From Membranipora membranacea (lineage: Eukaryota; Bryozoa; Gymnolaemata; Cheilostomatida; Membraniporidae): a stretch of DNA of 64,000 nt. The first letter of the stretch is position 1, and every line of letters begins with the position of its first letter. The stretch covers positions 22,444,001-22,508,000 of the forward strand of contig OU612065.1 in assembly GCA_914767715.1 (NCBI GenBank), read 5' to 3'. Both the position numbers and the translations under genes were made by a program. Below are positions 40,901 to 47,910 of the stretch, piece by piece. The notes below the pieces were generated by a model, which ran no database searches, was not told the DNA's origin, and saw only the letters and a list, made by a program, of their open reading frames with translations.

Positions 40901-42909
40901 TAAGTGTGCCTTGTTGATGTCTTACTCTGTTATATTCTAGGTGTGACCTTGACTAATGCTGAGGTCGTGTATGTACCAACCACCACTGAGACCATGGAGG
41001 AAAGTACTACACCAGATGATGGCGACATTGACACCAATGTTGTAATATATGCTGCTGTCGGTGGTTCGTTGGGCGCTGTTCTGATTGTCATTATTGTAGC
41101 TGCAGTCATCGTAAAAATGAAAACTGCGTAAGTCTGCATTTATCTTTCCATTTTGCTCATAACACCATAGTTCTCAATTTAGTCTGTATATCCACCTTGA
41201 TCTTCTGGAAAATTCTTAGCCATAACATTTCAAGGTCTGTATATTGTATTTAAATTTCTTTATCACGCAGTCAAAACACTAAGACAGTGTACCCAACATC
41301 AGATCCAGATTATTCCAGAAGAACATCATCACAGGGTGGAGCAGAAGCAAACATGGGAGGAATGGCTCCCGTCAAAATGGATCCGGAGATGCCGCCACCT
41401 AGTTACGAGCCTCCTGTTCCTGTGGAGCCTACCACCATGGCTTATCCTGCTGTAAGACCTATGTCTTCCAGTAAACAGACACAGGAGCACAGCGGGCGCG
41501 TCGCCACACCACCCCGAGATTCGTACACTCCTGTAGATACTGATGGTATGTGTTCAATTCCTTGTTCGTTTTGTAAATCTATTGACACTTGTCGTTTATC
41601 ATGTGATGACTAAAATTGCAAGGAGACTAGGCAACACCAGAACTGAATAGTCACTAACAATTAATTTGTTGGGCACCTCAAGTTTTATCTTTTAACTGAA
41701 GGCACTGTGATCCGCAGCGGACTACCACGAATCGATATCACCCTGCTGTAATGGCCCTGAGTCTTAACATGATAATGGTAACTTTCATTACATTTTTAAT
41801 AGTTTTTAATTCCCACAAATTTTTCTCCCTGTGTAGACTTCTCCTTTTATATTGATGGTGGGTTACCAAGCGCTCTCTTGTTGAGTTTCTGTTGGTGTCC
41901 CAAAGCATAGGTTTATCTTATTTTTGCATCGGGTTATTGGAGCACCATGATTATAGTTTGCATTCAGATTTTAGTTGCCCTTGAGCGTCTTAGAGTAGGG
42001 TAATCAGCACAAATATTTTATTTGCCGTGAAATCTTTCAAAACATATTATTTTGATGAGTGATTGCACAACTTTCTTTACTCTCTCAGTACTTGGACCAC
42101 AACAGTAATCAGGTATGCTTGTTTTCTTGTACGATCTGTTGTGTAACCCCTCTAACATTCTCATCTACATGTATTTGTGTGGTGTGGTGGGTGATTAATC
42201 TAAATTGCGGTAAGCAAGTAAATCAAGTCTGATCCAATTTGCCTGAAAATTTGGACTGCTCTCAATCTACTGGATAGCTGCCGACGGGCTGATTGGGAGC
42301 AGGCAGATCGAATTCATTAGTAGGTGACTGTGTGGATATCCCATAACAATCTCCTTTGTATTACCCAAGCTACCCTTTGTTGTTTGCTATGATGTGGCAG
42401 CATTTTACTGTCTCATGTGGGAATCTCCAAGTTTTTAAAACATTGTTGAGCTAGACTTTTATGTATATGTATGATCCAGGCATATTGTAATACTTTTCTT
42501 TTATTAAATCTTGCACTTTCACTTGATATTTTGGATTTGATGTCATGATGGTTACAGTTCAATAAGTAAGTACTACGCAACTCAGCTTATAAAGTCTATC
42601 ACACAGACCTCATTAAGGTCTCCTTAATAAGGCTTGGTCTTAGACCAATAAGATCATAGTACTTAACCACTCACACTTTTCTCATTTCTAGGAAGTCAAG
42701 AAGATCTAGAACAGGAGTTATTATGCAGCACAAGTAGCAGTAGTAATAATAGTACGGCCGCAAACAGTGTAGGTGGGGGTACCCACAAATTTATTATACC
42801 AATATTAGCTCTTCCAGATGGGGATGGTTCTGATGGAACGAGGATATGTGTGATACCACCAACCCCTTTACCGCCTGATTACGACCCCTATGACGACTAT
42901 TATACTTAG
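1..42909 (+). CDS. Gene 1: giant membrane-anchored ADAMTS-like metalloprotease / LDLa / mucin / NIDO-AMOP-VWD protein (68 exons)
   Basis: Sixty-eight GT-AG exons can be joined with matching phases and no in-frame stop, from base 1 to a TAG at 42907-42909, about 4,742 residues. Base 1 is the last base of a codon; a G followed by a signal-peptide core suggests it is the G of the start ATG, so the gene may be complete but for two bases. Order of parts: signal peptide, propeptide, M12B protease, ADAMTS-type Cys-rich, LDLa array, Ser/Thr stalk, NIDO, AMOP, VWD, Ig-like, EGF, juxtamembrane module, transmembrane helix, cytoplasmic tail. NIDO-AMOP-VWD is the known core of MUC4/SUSD2/mesh-type surface proteins; an ADAMTS-like protease at the N-terminus of such a protein is not an arrangement I know. 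A likely role is cell-surface adhesion or barrier formation with proteolysis of extracellular partners (inference). The chain could instead be two genes, but no internal stop, poly(A) signal plus new signal peptide, or phase break was seen between the parts. The blocks below give exon positions. Confidence 0.8.
2937..4929. other. Long intron 5 of gene 1
   Basis: A two-kilobase intron inside the propeptide region. It holds no exon with fitting phase. A decayed tandem run of CCCTGAAATG-like units lies at about 4540-4605, a directly repeated AAAGCCCACTT at about 4090-4130, and a short stretch near 3945-3990 containing ATTGGATCACACTTGATC, similar to the inverted-repeat family found elsewhere in the window. 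Otherwise unremarkable AT-rich sequence. Confidence 0.6.
4977..8791 (+). CDS. Gene 1, adamalysin/reprolysin (M12B) metalloprotease domain, exons 6-10
   Basis: Exons (4930-)5126, 6620-6697, 7570-7733, 8231-8395 and 8654-8791. The catalytic signature is built across an intron: HELGH ends exon 9 and N-LGSYHD begins exon 10, giving HExxHNxGxxHD with three zinc-ligand His and the catalytic Glu at about residues 539-550. A Met-turn (WIMGAY) follows 13 residues after the final motif Asp, as in M12B enzymes. Upstream, [20 protein letters not shown] matches the typical central strand region of reprolysins. All catalytic residues are present, so the enzyme should be active, unlike many pseudo-protease family members. 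It acts outside the cell. Substrates cannot be read from sequence. Confidence 0.88.
5165..5586. mobile_element. Fold-back (MITE-like) element in intron 6 of gene 1
   Basis: Two arms of about 190-200 bases are inverted copies of each other with scattered mismatches. The left arm runs from about 5165 to 5380 and the right arm from about 5395 to 5586. For example, AAGTGGCCCAGTTTCAACTT (about 5299-5318) is matched by AAGTTGAAACTGGGCCACTT on the right (about 5432-5451). The loop is short and contains TTGTATATACTATCATTAG. No ORF is inside, so a non-autonomous fold-back transposon is the simplest reading. The transcribed intron would form a long hairpin. Confidence 0.8.
6698..7569. other. Intron 7 of gene 1
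   Basis: An 872-nt intron within the protease domain, between the IVA T-ending exon 6620-6697 and exon 7570-7733. I see no extra exon, repeat or other feature in it. Confidence 0.5.
7740..7812. repeat. AT-rich simple repeat in intron 8
   Basis: A run of TATTA/TATATA units with two copies of ATTATGCATTATAT, just after the donor of exon 8. Simple-sequence DNA. Confidence 0.6.
9126..9950 (+). CDS. Gene 1, ADAMTS-type cysteine-rich segment, exons 11-12
   Basis: Exons 9126-9367 and the start of 9844-10009. The segment reads [13 protein letters not shown], then a Cys-spaced stretch ([22 protein letters not shown]) and [16 protein letters not shown]. The last motif matches the GTxCG...WCxxGxCV signature at the end of the ADAMTS Cys-rich region just after the protease. 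No thrombospondin type 1 repeat (WxxWxxW) follows; LDLa modules start instead. The enzyme is therefore ADAMTS-like in its ancillary domain but not a canonical ADAMTS. Confidence 0.7.
9951..21981 (+). CDS. Gene 1, array of about 24 LDL-receptor class A modules, exons 12-31
   Basis: Exons 9844-10009, 10842-11081, 11475-11590, 12435-12573, 12956-13069, 13597-13848, 14104-14241, 14667-15023, 15244-15359, 15703-15874, 16182-16430, 16805-16917, 17388-17544, 18132-18374, 18767-18885, 19304-19487, 19842-19987, 20415-20544, 21192-21340 and 21799-21981. Modules end in the Ca-binding signature, for example [16 protein letters not shown] and [17 protein letters not shown] count 24 by hand, with a short PC/TC/SC linker directly between neighbours. 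Some hold one module per exon, others two; several modules are split by an intron in phase 2. Module 10 carries a Tyr-rich insertion (14833-14904). Modules 21, 23 and 24 are degenerate at the acidic Ca motif. LDLa arrays bind protein ligands and Ca; here they sit between protease and stalk, so a substrate- or ligand-docking role is plausible. Confidence 0.88.
10010..10841. other. Intron 12 of gene 1
   Basis: An 832-nt intron that splits the first LDLa module. No further exon or distinct repeat recognised. Confidence 0.5.
11591..12434. other. Intron 14 of gene 1
   Basis: An 844-nt intron between LDLa modules 3 and 4. No further exon or distinct repeat recognised. Confidence 0.5.
13516..13572. 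repeat. 19-20 nt tandem repeat in intron 16
   Basis: Three consecutive copies of TTGATAGTTCACAAATTTG lie just upstream of the acceptor at 13596. Each copy holds a CAAATTTG palindrome. Confidence 0.8.
15131..15225. repeat. GATGAT/GTT-rich degenerate repeat in intron 19
   Basis: A degenerate run of GATGATGTNAAT units (Asp/Val-like in one frame) occupies most of the short 220-nt intron 15024-15243. It is low-complexity, not an exon. Confidence 0.6.
16523..16655 (-). mobile_element. Inverted-repeat element copy A (intron 22 of gene 1)
   Basis: The reverse complement of this stretch matches 21596-21745 over most of its length. Examples are CTACCCAAAGACC at one end, TCAGGCAGTTACTTATGATA inside, and the GTCAGATTTG..ATGGTA..TTCAATGCT core. 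The end near 16655 is decayed. The two copies lie in introns 22 and 30. Confidence 0.75.
18953..19232. repeat. GTAGT-type minisatellite in intron 26
   Basis: About 280 nt built of GTAGTAGTAGTGTAGT and GTAGGGTAGTGTAGT variants. It has two zones: GTAGTAGTGTAGTG units first (18957-19090), then TTTTGTGTAGTGTAGGAGG-type units (19090-19215). Antisense ORFs full of Tyr-Thr-Thr are artefacts of it. Confidence 0.9.
19579..19740. repeat. Dispersed repeat, copy 1 (intron 27)
   Basis: About 160 nt, nearly identical to 23266-23426. Both begin AATCATAAATGAGTC, contain AAAAAGATGGGACTTGTTAG and GTTGCGTCATACCAACTAGC, and end in AAATAAAGCTTGA. No coding potential. Confidence 0.85.
20230..20350. mobile_element. 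Palindromic element with 22-bp perfect stem (intron 28)
   Basis: GCTCCCGATCCCCTGG and its complement CCAGGGGATCGGGAGC, extended by TCACGC/GCGTGA, form a perfect 22-bp stem around a seven-base loop (TGCAGCG) at 20271-20321. Outer GGATTC/GAATCC and CCAATTGCCA/TGGCAAATGATCC extend it imperfectly. It is GC-rich compared with its surroundings and shares the GGGAGC and GATCCAATT motifs with other elements in the window. Confidence 0.75.
20585..20765. repeat. AATAAATAATAAA simple repeat in intron 29
   Basis: About 180 nt of AAATAAT/AATAAAA units, low complexity. Confidence 0.85.
21596..21745. mobile_element. MITE-like element copy B with terminal inverted repeats (intron 30)
   Basis: 150 nt bounded by TACTACCCAAAGACC (21596-21610) and GGTCTTTGGGTGGTA (21731-21745), inverted repeats with one mismatch. 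A reverse-complement relative lies at 16523-16655. Size, terminal repeats and lack of ORF fit a non-autonomous DNA transposon. Confidence 0.8.
22343..24906 (+). CDS. Gene 1, short Ser/Thr-rich stalk exons 32-38
   Basis: Exons 22343-22372, 22658-22699, 23084-23158, 23531-23731, 23952-24083, 24347-24457 and 24778-24906. All begin and end in phase 1, so each can be skipped or swapped without shifting frame. They encode Ser/Thr/Asp/Glu-rich, Cys-free sequence such as [11 protein letters not shown], the start of the mucin-like stalk. Donor sites at 24084 (gttcga) and 24907 (gtctga) are weak, so these two exon ends are less certain. Some of these exons may be alternatively spliced. Confidence 0.7.
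23199..23490. repeat. Dispersed repeat copy 2 flanked by a 62-nt direct duplication (intron 34)
   Basis: The repeat body (about 23261-23428) matches 19579-19740. It is bracketed by two near-identical direct copies of a 62-nt stretch (23199-23260 and 23429-23490) that contains TATAGCTCAAA, ACAATAATACTTGTAGTTGT and CTATTCACCTAACATTCCC. The second copy runs up to the acceptor region of exon 35. Confidence 0.85.
25221..28352 (+). CDS. Gene 1, large mucin-repeat exon 39
   Basis: A single 3,132-nt exon, phase 1 at both ends, encodes about 1,044 residues (roughly 2071-3115 of the protein). The acceptor is ttccatttag at 25211-25220 and the donor ACAG|gtgaca at 28353. Nearly all of it is made of an eight-residue repeat of the type TTGSTDDH / STGSTDSY, with no Cys. 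Dense Thr/Ser predicts heavy O-glycosylation and an extended rod separating the protease/LDLa head from the membrane-proximal NIDO-AMOP-VWD part. The two other forward frames and part of the antisense strand are also open over long stretches because the repeat is a multiple of three; they are shadows. Confidence 0.85.
25360..28270 (+). repeat. 24-nt (8-residue) coding tandem repeat, about 120 units
   Basis: The unit is GGATCAACTGATGACCATAC plus four bases (CACT), giving TGSTDDHT. Variants alternate DDH, DDY, DGH, DGY and DSY at the acidic/aromatic position. Higher-order structure is visible: the variant TSGPTDS occurs near 26872, 27087, 27519 and 27807, spaced 216, 432 and 288 nt, all multiples of 24. 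A subfamily with [12 protein letters not shown] clusters at 26100-26520. This pattern fits recent unequal exchange. Confidence 0.9.
28658..30169 (+). CDS. Gene 1, short stalk exons 40-44, including a 12-nt microexon
   Basis: Exons 28658-28741, 28967-29113, 29428-29493, 29789-29800 and 30134-30169, all phase 1 at both ends. They encode Ser/Thr/Pro-rich stalk ([14 protein letters not shown]) and lead into the NIDO part. Exon 43 is only 12 nt (AT AAT TTT ACG G), flanked by atcatcag and gtaaga, and adds D-N-F-T, an N-glycosylation sequon. Exon 44 encodes [12 protein letters not shown], whose WWLVQT resembles PWWVTQS at the start of the next exon. The microexon is weaker evidence than the others, since skipping it also keeps frame. 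Confidence 0.6.
30551..32825 (+). CDS. Gene 1, NIDO (nidogen-type) domain, exons 45-49
   Basis: Exons 30551-30774, 31086-31350, 31655-31860, 32205-32490 and the first part of 32774-32942. Recognisable NIDO features in order: [76 protein letters not shown]; and [13 protein letters not shown] at the end. These match the NIDO fold found N-terminal to AMOP and VWD in MUC4, SUSD2 and mesh. An acidic Tyr-rich loop ([12 protein letters not shown], 31752-31787) is inserted after the TWVNI strand, before the NHFQAV strand. NIDO domains are extracellular and mediate adhesion or matrix contact. Confidence 0.85.
32826..33989 (+). CDS. Gene 1, AMOP domain, exons 49-51
   Basis: The last part of exon 32774-32942, then 33440-33605 and 33866-33989. 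The sequence starts [11 protein letters not shown], has [16 protein letters not shown] (the CPxTxxQxxxDP motif), a [11 protein letters not shown] pair corresponding to QQCCYD, and [20 protein letters not shown], the CCxxxxxCxxFYxxRP ending typical of AMOP. Cysteine pattern and order agree with MUC4/SUSD2-type AMOP, directly before VWD. Confidence 0.85.
34177..35905 (+). CDS. Gene 1, von Willebrand factor type D-like domain, exons 52-55
   Basis: Exons 34177-34323, 34550-34833, 35104-35272 and 35639-35905. It opens with [18 protein letters not shown] followed by GEYLFTQV, the classical VWD start after AMOP. The far end has [20 protein letters not shown], matching the GLxGxxNDDxxDDFxxPxG motif, then FEWASLF and SESDSIMYY, as in MUC4-type proteins. 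Few Cys are present compared with gel-forming mucins, as is normal for the NIDO-AMOP-VWD family, so multimer formation through this domain is not expected. Confidence 0.85.
36182..36724 (+). CDS. Gene 1, Ig/cadherin-like beta segment after VWD, exon 56
   Basis: Exon 36182-36396 (phase 1 to 0). [20 protein letters not shown] opens it, followed by [13 protein letters not shown] and STVAKDPAGA across the next junction. The pattern of alternating hydrophobic residues, a D-x-N-G-D turn and a closing A-x-D-P resembles an Ig- or cadherin-like beta sandwich, as seen between VWD and EGF in invertebrate MUC4-like proteins. No Cys. The intron 36397-36724 is included in this span. Confidence 0.5.
36725..39246 (+). 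CDS. Gene 1, EGF modules (several calcium-binding), exons 57-62
   Basis: Exons 36725-36837, 37016-37165, 37496-37662, 38021-38140, 38479-38733 and 39124-39246. The first module starts [11 protein letters not shown] and ends [12 protein letters not shown] second begins [13 protein letters not shown]. cbEGF modules follow with [34 protein letters not shown] and [12 protein letters not shown], each with the D/N-x-D-E-C Ca signature and a C-x-C-x2-G-[YF] ending. Another EGF-like unit ([17 protein letters not shown]) lies between them. Several junctions are phase 1, typical of shuffled EGF exons. They form a Ca-stiffened stem near the membrane. The acceptor aaag at 37492-37495 is unusual in lacking a polypyrimidine tract, but the frame requires it. 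Confidence 0.85.
38235..38335. mobile_element. Short repeat-family member (intron 60)
   Basis: Contains GAATGGGAGCG, CAAATTGGATCAAACTTGAT and a GGCTGGCAATT end, the same set of motifs as the inverted-repeat elements at 20230, 42230 and 51108. The boundaries are approximate. Confidence 0.5.
39658..40525 (+). CDS. Gene 1, juxtamembrane two-part module (possible SEA-like fold), exons 63-65
   Basis: Exons 39658-39761 (104 nt), 40053-40168 (116 nt) and 40338-40525 (188 nt), phases 1-0-2-1. I do not recognise a named family. Each half looks like a strand followed by a helix: [15 protein letters not shown] then [18 protein letters not shown], and [11 protein letters not shown] then [20 protein letters not shown] beta-alpha-beta-alpha order near a membrane recalls SEA domains (inference). 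A CxxGxC pair (CSDGSC) closes the first half. Between halves lies a run of six Arg spanning the exon 64/65 junction, a strong proprotein-convertase site, then [21 protein letters not shown] is conserved in gene 3 and partly in gene 2. Confidence 0.75.
39948..40022. repeat. CAGT tetranucleotide repeat in intron 63
   Basis: Degenerate (CAGT/AATCAGT)n tract just upstream of the acceptor at 40052. Simple sequence. Confidence 0.75.
40941..42909 (+). CDS. Gene 1, transmembrane helix and cytoplasmic tail, exons 66-68
   Basis: Exons 40941-41127, 41271-41545 and 42692-42909 (stop TAG 42907-42909). The helix is [20 protein letters not shown] plus AAVIV (about 41038-41112), followed by KMKT, so the C-terminus is cytoplasmic. 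The tail has PPPSYEPP (a PPxY WW-domain ligand), [14 protein letters not shown] and YTPV, both shared with gene 3. The last exon adds a poly-Ser/Asn stretch and ends [14 protein letters not shown], a second PPxY and several potential phospho-tyrosines. The 1,146-nt last intron might hide another exon, but I saw none with matching phase. Confidence 0.78.
41546..42691. other. Last intron of gene 1
   Basis: A 1,146-nt intron between tail exons. It holds an inverted-repeat element at about 42230-42320 (GATCCAATTTGCCTG.. and ..CAGGCAGATCGAATT, with inner GCTCTCAATC/GATTGGGAGC) and another imperfect fold-back at about 42565-42667 (AAGTACTA near one end, TAGTACTT at the other). No additional exon with phase 1 on both sides was found. 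Confidence 0.55.
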
Positions 42910-44639
42910 TAGCTGCAAAAAAGTTACTGTGATATTATATTTTTTTGTAACTATGATTTTAAATTAAACGAAAGGTTAAGCTGATTGAAAACTGTCTACA
43001 ACTATACGTGGTAACAATGTTGGATGCTGCTGCATAGCGAGCTGTTGATTCAAACTTGAAACCTTAATTTGTGCTTTATTATTAATTTTTACATGTTATT
43101 CAATATTTCATCAAATTTTGAGGCCATCCCCATGATATTGTCCTTATATTATATATACTGTTTTTACCGTGAGCTTTCATATCTCTCATTTTTCTCTACC
43201 CACAATCCATCCATTGGCTAAGCATTGTTCAATCAGAAGACAGGCTATTGGAGATCATCAATAGTGTATGTCACTGTCAGATCCACGGTCCTGAGTTGTT
43301 ACATGCTCATGCTCAAAAACTTATGCCAATTTGATCCGTCCACATTCAATAGATTTTATTTTTGATGATATTTTTGATAAATAAATTGGATTTCCCCAAT
43401 AATTGTCCAAAGGCAGATGTTCTCATTGGACTATAACTGGTAGTGCTGCAATGTTTATGTGAAGGTGAGATGCATGAGTATTATAGATACCTGGATGAGT
43501 ATTGTAGAGAGTGTAGAAACATTGGGTTATGTTGCCACTGGCAGCTATCTCACAGAAATTGCAACACAATGATACCCTATTTATTACACGACCGGGAATA
43601 TCGCATTAACCCTGGCAGAATTTATTTTTGTTAAAAGTTCTCATTTGATCAGTGTAGGGCAAATAAGCTATCATCATTTCAAGAACAGGCGTTGCGGCAA
43701 TAGGTTTTGATAACAGTAATTTAATATTCAGCTGAATATTTCATGATATTATTTGATTTATAGAGTATATGGCCCTGGCTTGCAAACAAAAGTCGATCTA
43801 AAAGCTCTAAATTAATTCATTTTCATAAAACAATCATGACCAGTTACTGCCCAACCACCGTTATGATCTTTCCTCAATTTTTTGCTTGTCTGGCTGTTAT
43901 ATTTCAGCCGACTAAATGTCAGTTCATTCAAAAGGAACAGTGAAGCTTTGTGTTTTAATATGAAAGCAAATTTCTGTGTCCGATGTGTCAGCTATTTTTA
44001 CAGCAAGCAGCAAAAAAATTAAGTTAAACTTTGTTATATGCTGGCACTTTTTTAAGATTATTATGGAAACTAGCATTCTCAAAATATTCTCAAATGTTGC
44101 ATTACTGCCTATACCTGTAGTCACCTTAGATTACACGAAGTCATATATCCCGGGCCATAACATTTCATGTATTCTCTACATACAAATACAATTCACAAGA
44201 TTCAGCACAAATAGTGTCTGAATACTCACTATAATCTGGGTTAAGCTTGTAGCCGGAAGGATGGGAGGTGGTTTCACTCTCCCTGCAGAACCTTTCAGTC
44301 TCGAGCTAGCTCAGCTACCGAGTTGGTATTAACCTCCTCCCCACCCCCATTTTTCATTTTCCAGTTCTTTGGTGCTCAGTTCAGCTAAGTTATGATGTAA
44401 GCACCAATTACATCATGATCACAAGGGTAGCAGTCATGGTTGCATTCAAATTATGAGATTACTTTTATATTATTCTATCGAAGCAGTCATGTGAGCTTAA
44501 AAATCAATACTCAATATTAAAGCAAATAGCAATTAACTAAGTAAGTACAAAATGTGATTTCATATGTAAGCCTAGTATTTATATTCATTGAGCCTGCTGT
44601 GAGCTAACACTGGCACTGATAGAATACTGAACATATCTC
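42910..44639. other. Spacer between gene 1 and gene 2
   Basis: Holds the presumed gene 1 3' UTR (to about 43400) and the gene 2 upstream region. A small Cys-rich open frame (ATG 43470, stop 43632-43634) has no signal peptide and no homologue that I recognise. Nothing else is supported. Confidence 0.5.
43380..43385 (+). promoter_or_regulatory. Candidate poly(A) signal of gene 1
   Basis: AATAAA, about 470 nt after the gene 1 stop codon and before the gene 2 start. Canonical hexamer; no transcript evidence. Confidence 0.4.
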
Positions 44640-47048
44640 ATGGATTTATCGCATACTTTCTTGCTTTTGGTGGCTGGGCTAATGATTGGATGCGCAGATG
44701 GTGAGTAAAAGAAATGTTAATTGATCTAACCACGGTTGAAATTTATTGCACATAGCTTGTGAGACCCTGTTGGGAGTATCTTTTCCCTATGGATTGCTTG
44801 TAACACTGCTAATATAAATCCAACTTCTCCAAGAGTGTTACTTTTGGTTTACAGATGTCTTCGTTTCGACTCATGCCTTGGCCTTATTACTTATTACTGC
44901 AGCCTCTTAATGGTGTGTTCTTGTTGGTCTACCGTATGTATGCTGCAGGAGGATTGAGCATAGCCTGTACGCCTCGTTTCATTTATCAGTAGAATGTGGT
45001 TGATAATCAGACCAGGAATCCCAGCTAAAGTGGCAACCATCACCAATAGCCAGTTGCGGATATGTGAGGAATAAAAAAAATGTACAACACGCTTATATTT
45101 CTAACAAATTCATTCTCTTTTACAGCTGTTTCCTTGAGTGACCCTGTCGAGGTCGCCACTGGGAATGTTGAGTATCAGGTACAGCGTAATTGTGCAAAGT
45201 TCACAATACATGGCATAACGCTGGAAGAGGTAAGAGCTGACTCGAGTCCGCTCGTATTGTTATCATCGGTTCCTAAATCTTAAAAGCTATTACTATTTTT
45301 TGGCAATCGTTATCATTCAATATTGCACCAGCACATCACATTCCTGATGTTTTGGATGTTTGATTGGATAGCATTATTATAATAATCACATAGACATTGT
45401 TGTTTTTTTTGTCAAGTGAAAATAAACTGCAAACATTACCAGCAACTTTGCCTCAAACAAATGACTGAATCTCAAGTACAAGTACATCCCGTCATGACAT
45501 ATCTTGTGGTTCTTTCACAGTACACCGGAGAGAAGGAAAACGTATTGTTCACAGAGCTAGCACAGGCTGCCACAGACACCTGCTGGTATGGAGATTGTGT
45601 TGTCATCGACCCAGAGAATGAGGGTGGAGGCACATGGTAAGACAATACAATATAAGAATTTATTGAAACTCTTGCAGAAACAATGGGGTTTATAATGGAA
45701 TAGTTTTAAACAACTATAAGGAAATAATCAAAAATAGAGTGACACAAAAACTAGATAGCATATCTGACAAAAAAAGCTATTGGCGTACTTTGCGGTGCGA
45801 TACTTAGGTACACAGCTCTGGCGATAAACTGGGTAATCATCATTATGTTAGTTAACTTGCCCAGTTCCAGAAGTCACAGGCTAGCTTTTTGACCTAAGCG
45901 CTTCTGATCAATTCTTTAGGTCAGAGCCTTCTTCTGTGACATACAATAAGGAGTATTTTGCTCGATTGACTGGTTACCCTAGAGAGAATGAAGATGGTAG
46001 TATTGCTATGGCTGTCTACTGCATCATTCCTGGAACTGGTGTACTTGAGAACAACAAAGTTTGGAATGCTGTTAATACTGCTGCCAATGATATACAAAAT
46101 TCACTTGGTAAGTACGAATGGATAGTTTCGAAGAAAAATCAAACTGGTTGCATTGCCAAAATATCGAAATATGATGTATGATGTCTTCTCGATATCCAAT
46201 GCCAATTTGATCACCACAAGAAGTTACAGTAAAACGGTTAACCTCTAGCGTACTTTCGTAATCATGCTGACAAAGTTGGAAGATCATGGTTGAGATGAGA
46301 TTTAATGCCAGTAAAATTACTAAACAATCTTTTGTTCCAATTTTGTAGGTGTGACACTGAGTGATATTGCAGTTCTGTTAGTGCCTCTACCCACCACCAC
46401 CAAATGGGATGAGGATAAAGGAGAGGATAAGGACGAGGAAGGCTTCTCCACTGTAGGCATATACATAGCAATCCCCTGTGGTGTTGTTGGAATTGCCATT
46501 ATGGTCATCATCAAAAAGAAAGCATGGTAAGTTTATTAACAGCTGTAAAATCTGCGGTCACGCAGATTCTCACCTATGAAACATTCTTGATCTTGCCATT
46601 GGCTTGTGGTTCTTGTCGCAATGTGACGTCTCCTCAACTGTTTTGCTTCGGCTGTCAATCTGATCCTTATATTTAGACATGACTACAGCTAAACCATACT
46701 GTAATTTTATTCGTTTATTTTTTGTACCACAGTTGCAACAAAGCCAGTGTTGATCACACATCTGCATCAAGAAATGCCGAAGTCAATAAATCGAATGCAA
46801 GAGCCATTCATTCTGAAAATAAAGACGCCAGAATTACATCTTCTAGCCATCGGGTCAATGAGTTTCAATTTAGGTACCAGGCTCCCCCGAGCTACGAGGC
46901 TCCGCCAGGCTATGAGCAATCCATAGCTGATACTAGGAAACCTCCTGAAGTAAATCAGATCTCTTGTGGTGAACAGACCCAGGAGCACAGATGTCCAACT
47001 GATACCAATACCCAATATACATACGCTCCTGTTCATACAAAGTATTAA
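44640..47048 (+). CDS. Gene 2: small single-pass membrane protein, paralogue of the gene 1 C-terminus
   Basis: Six exons: 44640-44700, 45126-45229, 45521-45636, 45920-46107, 46349-46526 and 46733-47048 (stop TAA), 320 residues. The ATG opens a clear signal peptide (MDLSHTFLLLVAGLMIGCAD). Exons 2-4 have the same lengths and phases (104, 116, 188) as gene 1 exons 63-65 and encode the same module: CAKFTIHGITLEEY, EKENVLFTELAQAATDTC, CWYGDC, NKEYFARLTGYP and GVLENNKVWNAV. The transmembrane helix is VGIYIAIPCGVVGIAIMVII (about 46452-46511) followed by KKKAW. The tail has PPSYEAPPGYE (two PPxY) and EQTQEH, related to the gene 1 tail, and ends in KY. The basic processing site is replaced by GGGTWSEPSS, and two extra Cys appear (QRNC, VYC). 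It lacks the stalk, EGF and protease parts. Family function unknown. Confidence 0.85.
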
Positions 47049-47910
47049 TGGTAGGTTATGAATTGTCAAGCTGTTGGATATATATTCGCTTGATATGATA
47101 TTCACTGGTGGTAATGCTTACTTTCCCTCTGTTTCTGAAAAAAAAAACAGTTTTTCCTTTCGCAAGGTTCTTGCAAGGTTTTGCTCCTACACATGAGACA
47201 TTAACCAAAGACAAACTGACCTTGACTTTACGTTTTCCTTTCTATTTTACTTATATGGCGCGAGTATCTTATTATTTTTGGTTCTATTTCTTCCATTATC
47301 TTTATGTCCAAAAGTGATATTATAGTCATCACATTTTACACCGAGCAAAAATTGTAATTACAATCTGCTCATTACTGGTCTTGCAATCATAATATTTGTT
47401 GTGAACACATGTTGGAAAATAACTGGGATATATTTTTTAACAAAGCCTAGTCATTCAAAAGCTGCTTAGGCAAGTGAAAAACAGAACGATACGCTAAAAA
47501 TTCTCAAGCATATCTAGCAGCCGAACTCTGGCTGAGAAAAATATGCTGTCAAATATCACACATGTGCTCAGTACACAGGATTTAAATATATCAAGAGTAC
47601 GATTTGTTGTTGCTCACTGATATCAAGCAGTGCCTGGTATTGAGTGATATTTAATTTATTGTATGATCAATAATAAACACACAATGGAATACACAAATAC
47701 ACTTGTTTCATATTTTGTTACAAAACAAGAGCTATAAAGGTTATGACTAAATACAATGGACACCCTTAAATCACGAAATAACAAGTCATGTTTTCTCACA
47801 TAAGTTTTCTGACCGCAGAATTTGAAAAAAATATTGCGAGACCCAGTTCTGCACTCACTGCTGCAAATATGTAGGATCCAGTACTGTGAAAGTCGGCATC
47901 ATAACTTGAT
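47049..47910. other. Spacer between gene 2 and gene 3
   Basis: 862 nt of AT-rich sequence with the gene 2 3' UTR. No other gene or repeat recognised; the small minus-strand ORF near 47796-47990 overlaps the gene 3 signal-peptide exon and is not supported. Confidence 0.5.
47672..47677 (+). promoter_or_regulatory. Candidate poly(A) signal of gene 2
   Basis: AATAAA in GATCAATAATAAACACAC, about 620 nt after the gene 2 stop and before the gene 3 ATG. Confidence 0.4.

Noticed and set aside
43470-43634. Small Cys-rich open frame starting MHEYYRYLDEYC
   Set aside because: No signal peptide, no splice context, and it lies after a poly(A) signal. The Cys count is suggestive but not enough to call a gene.
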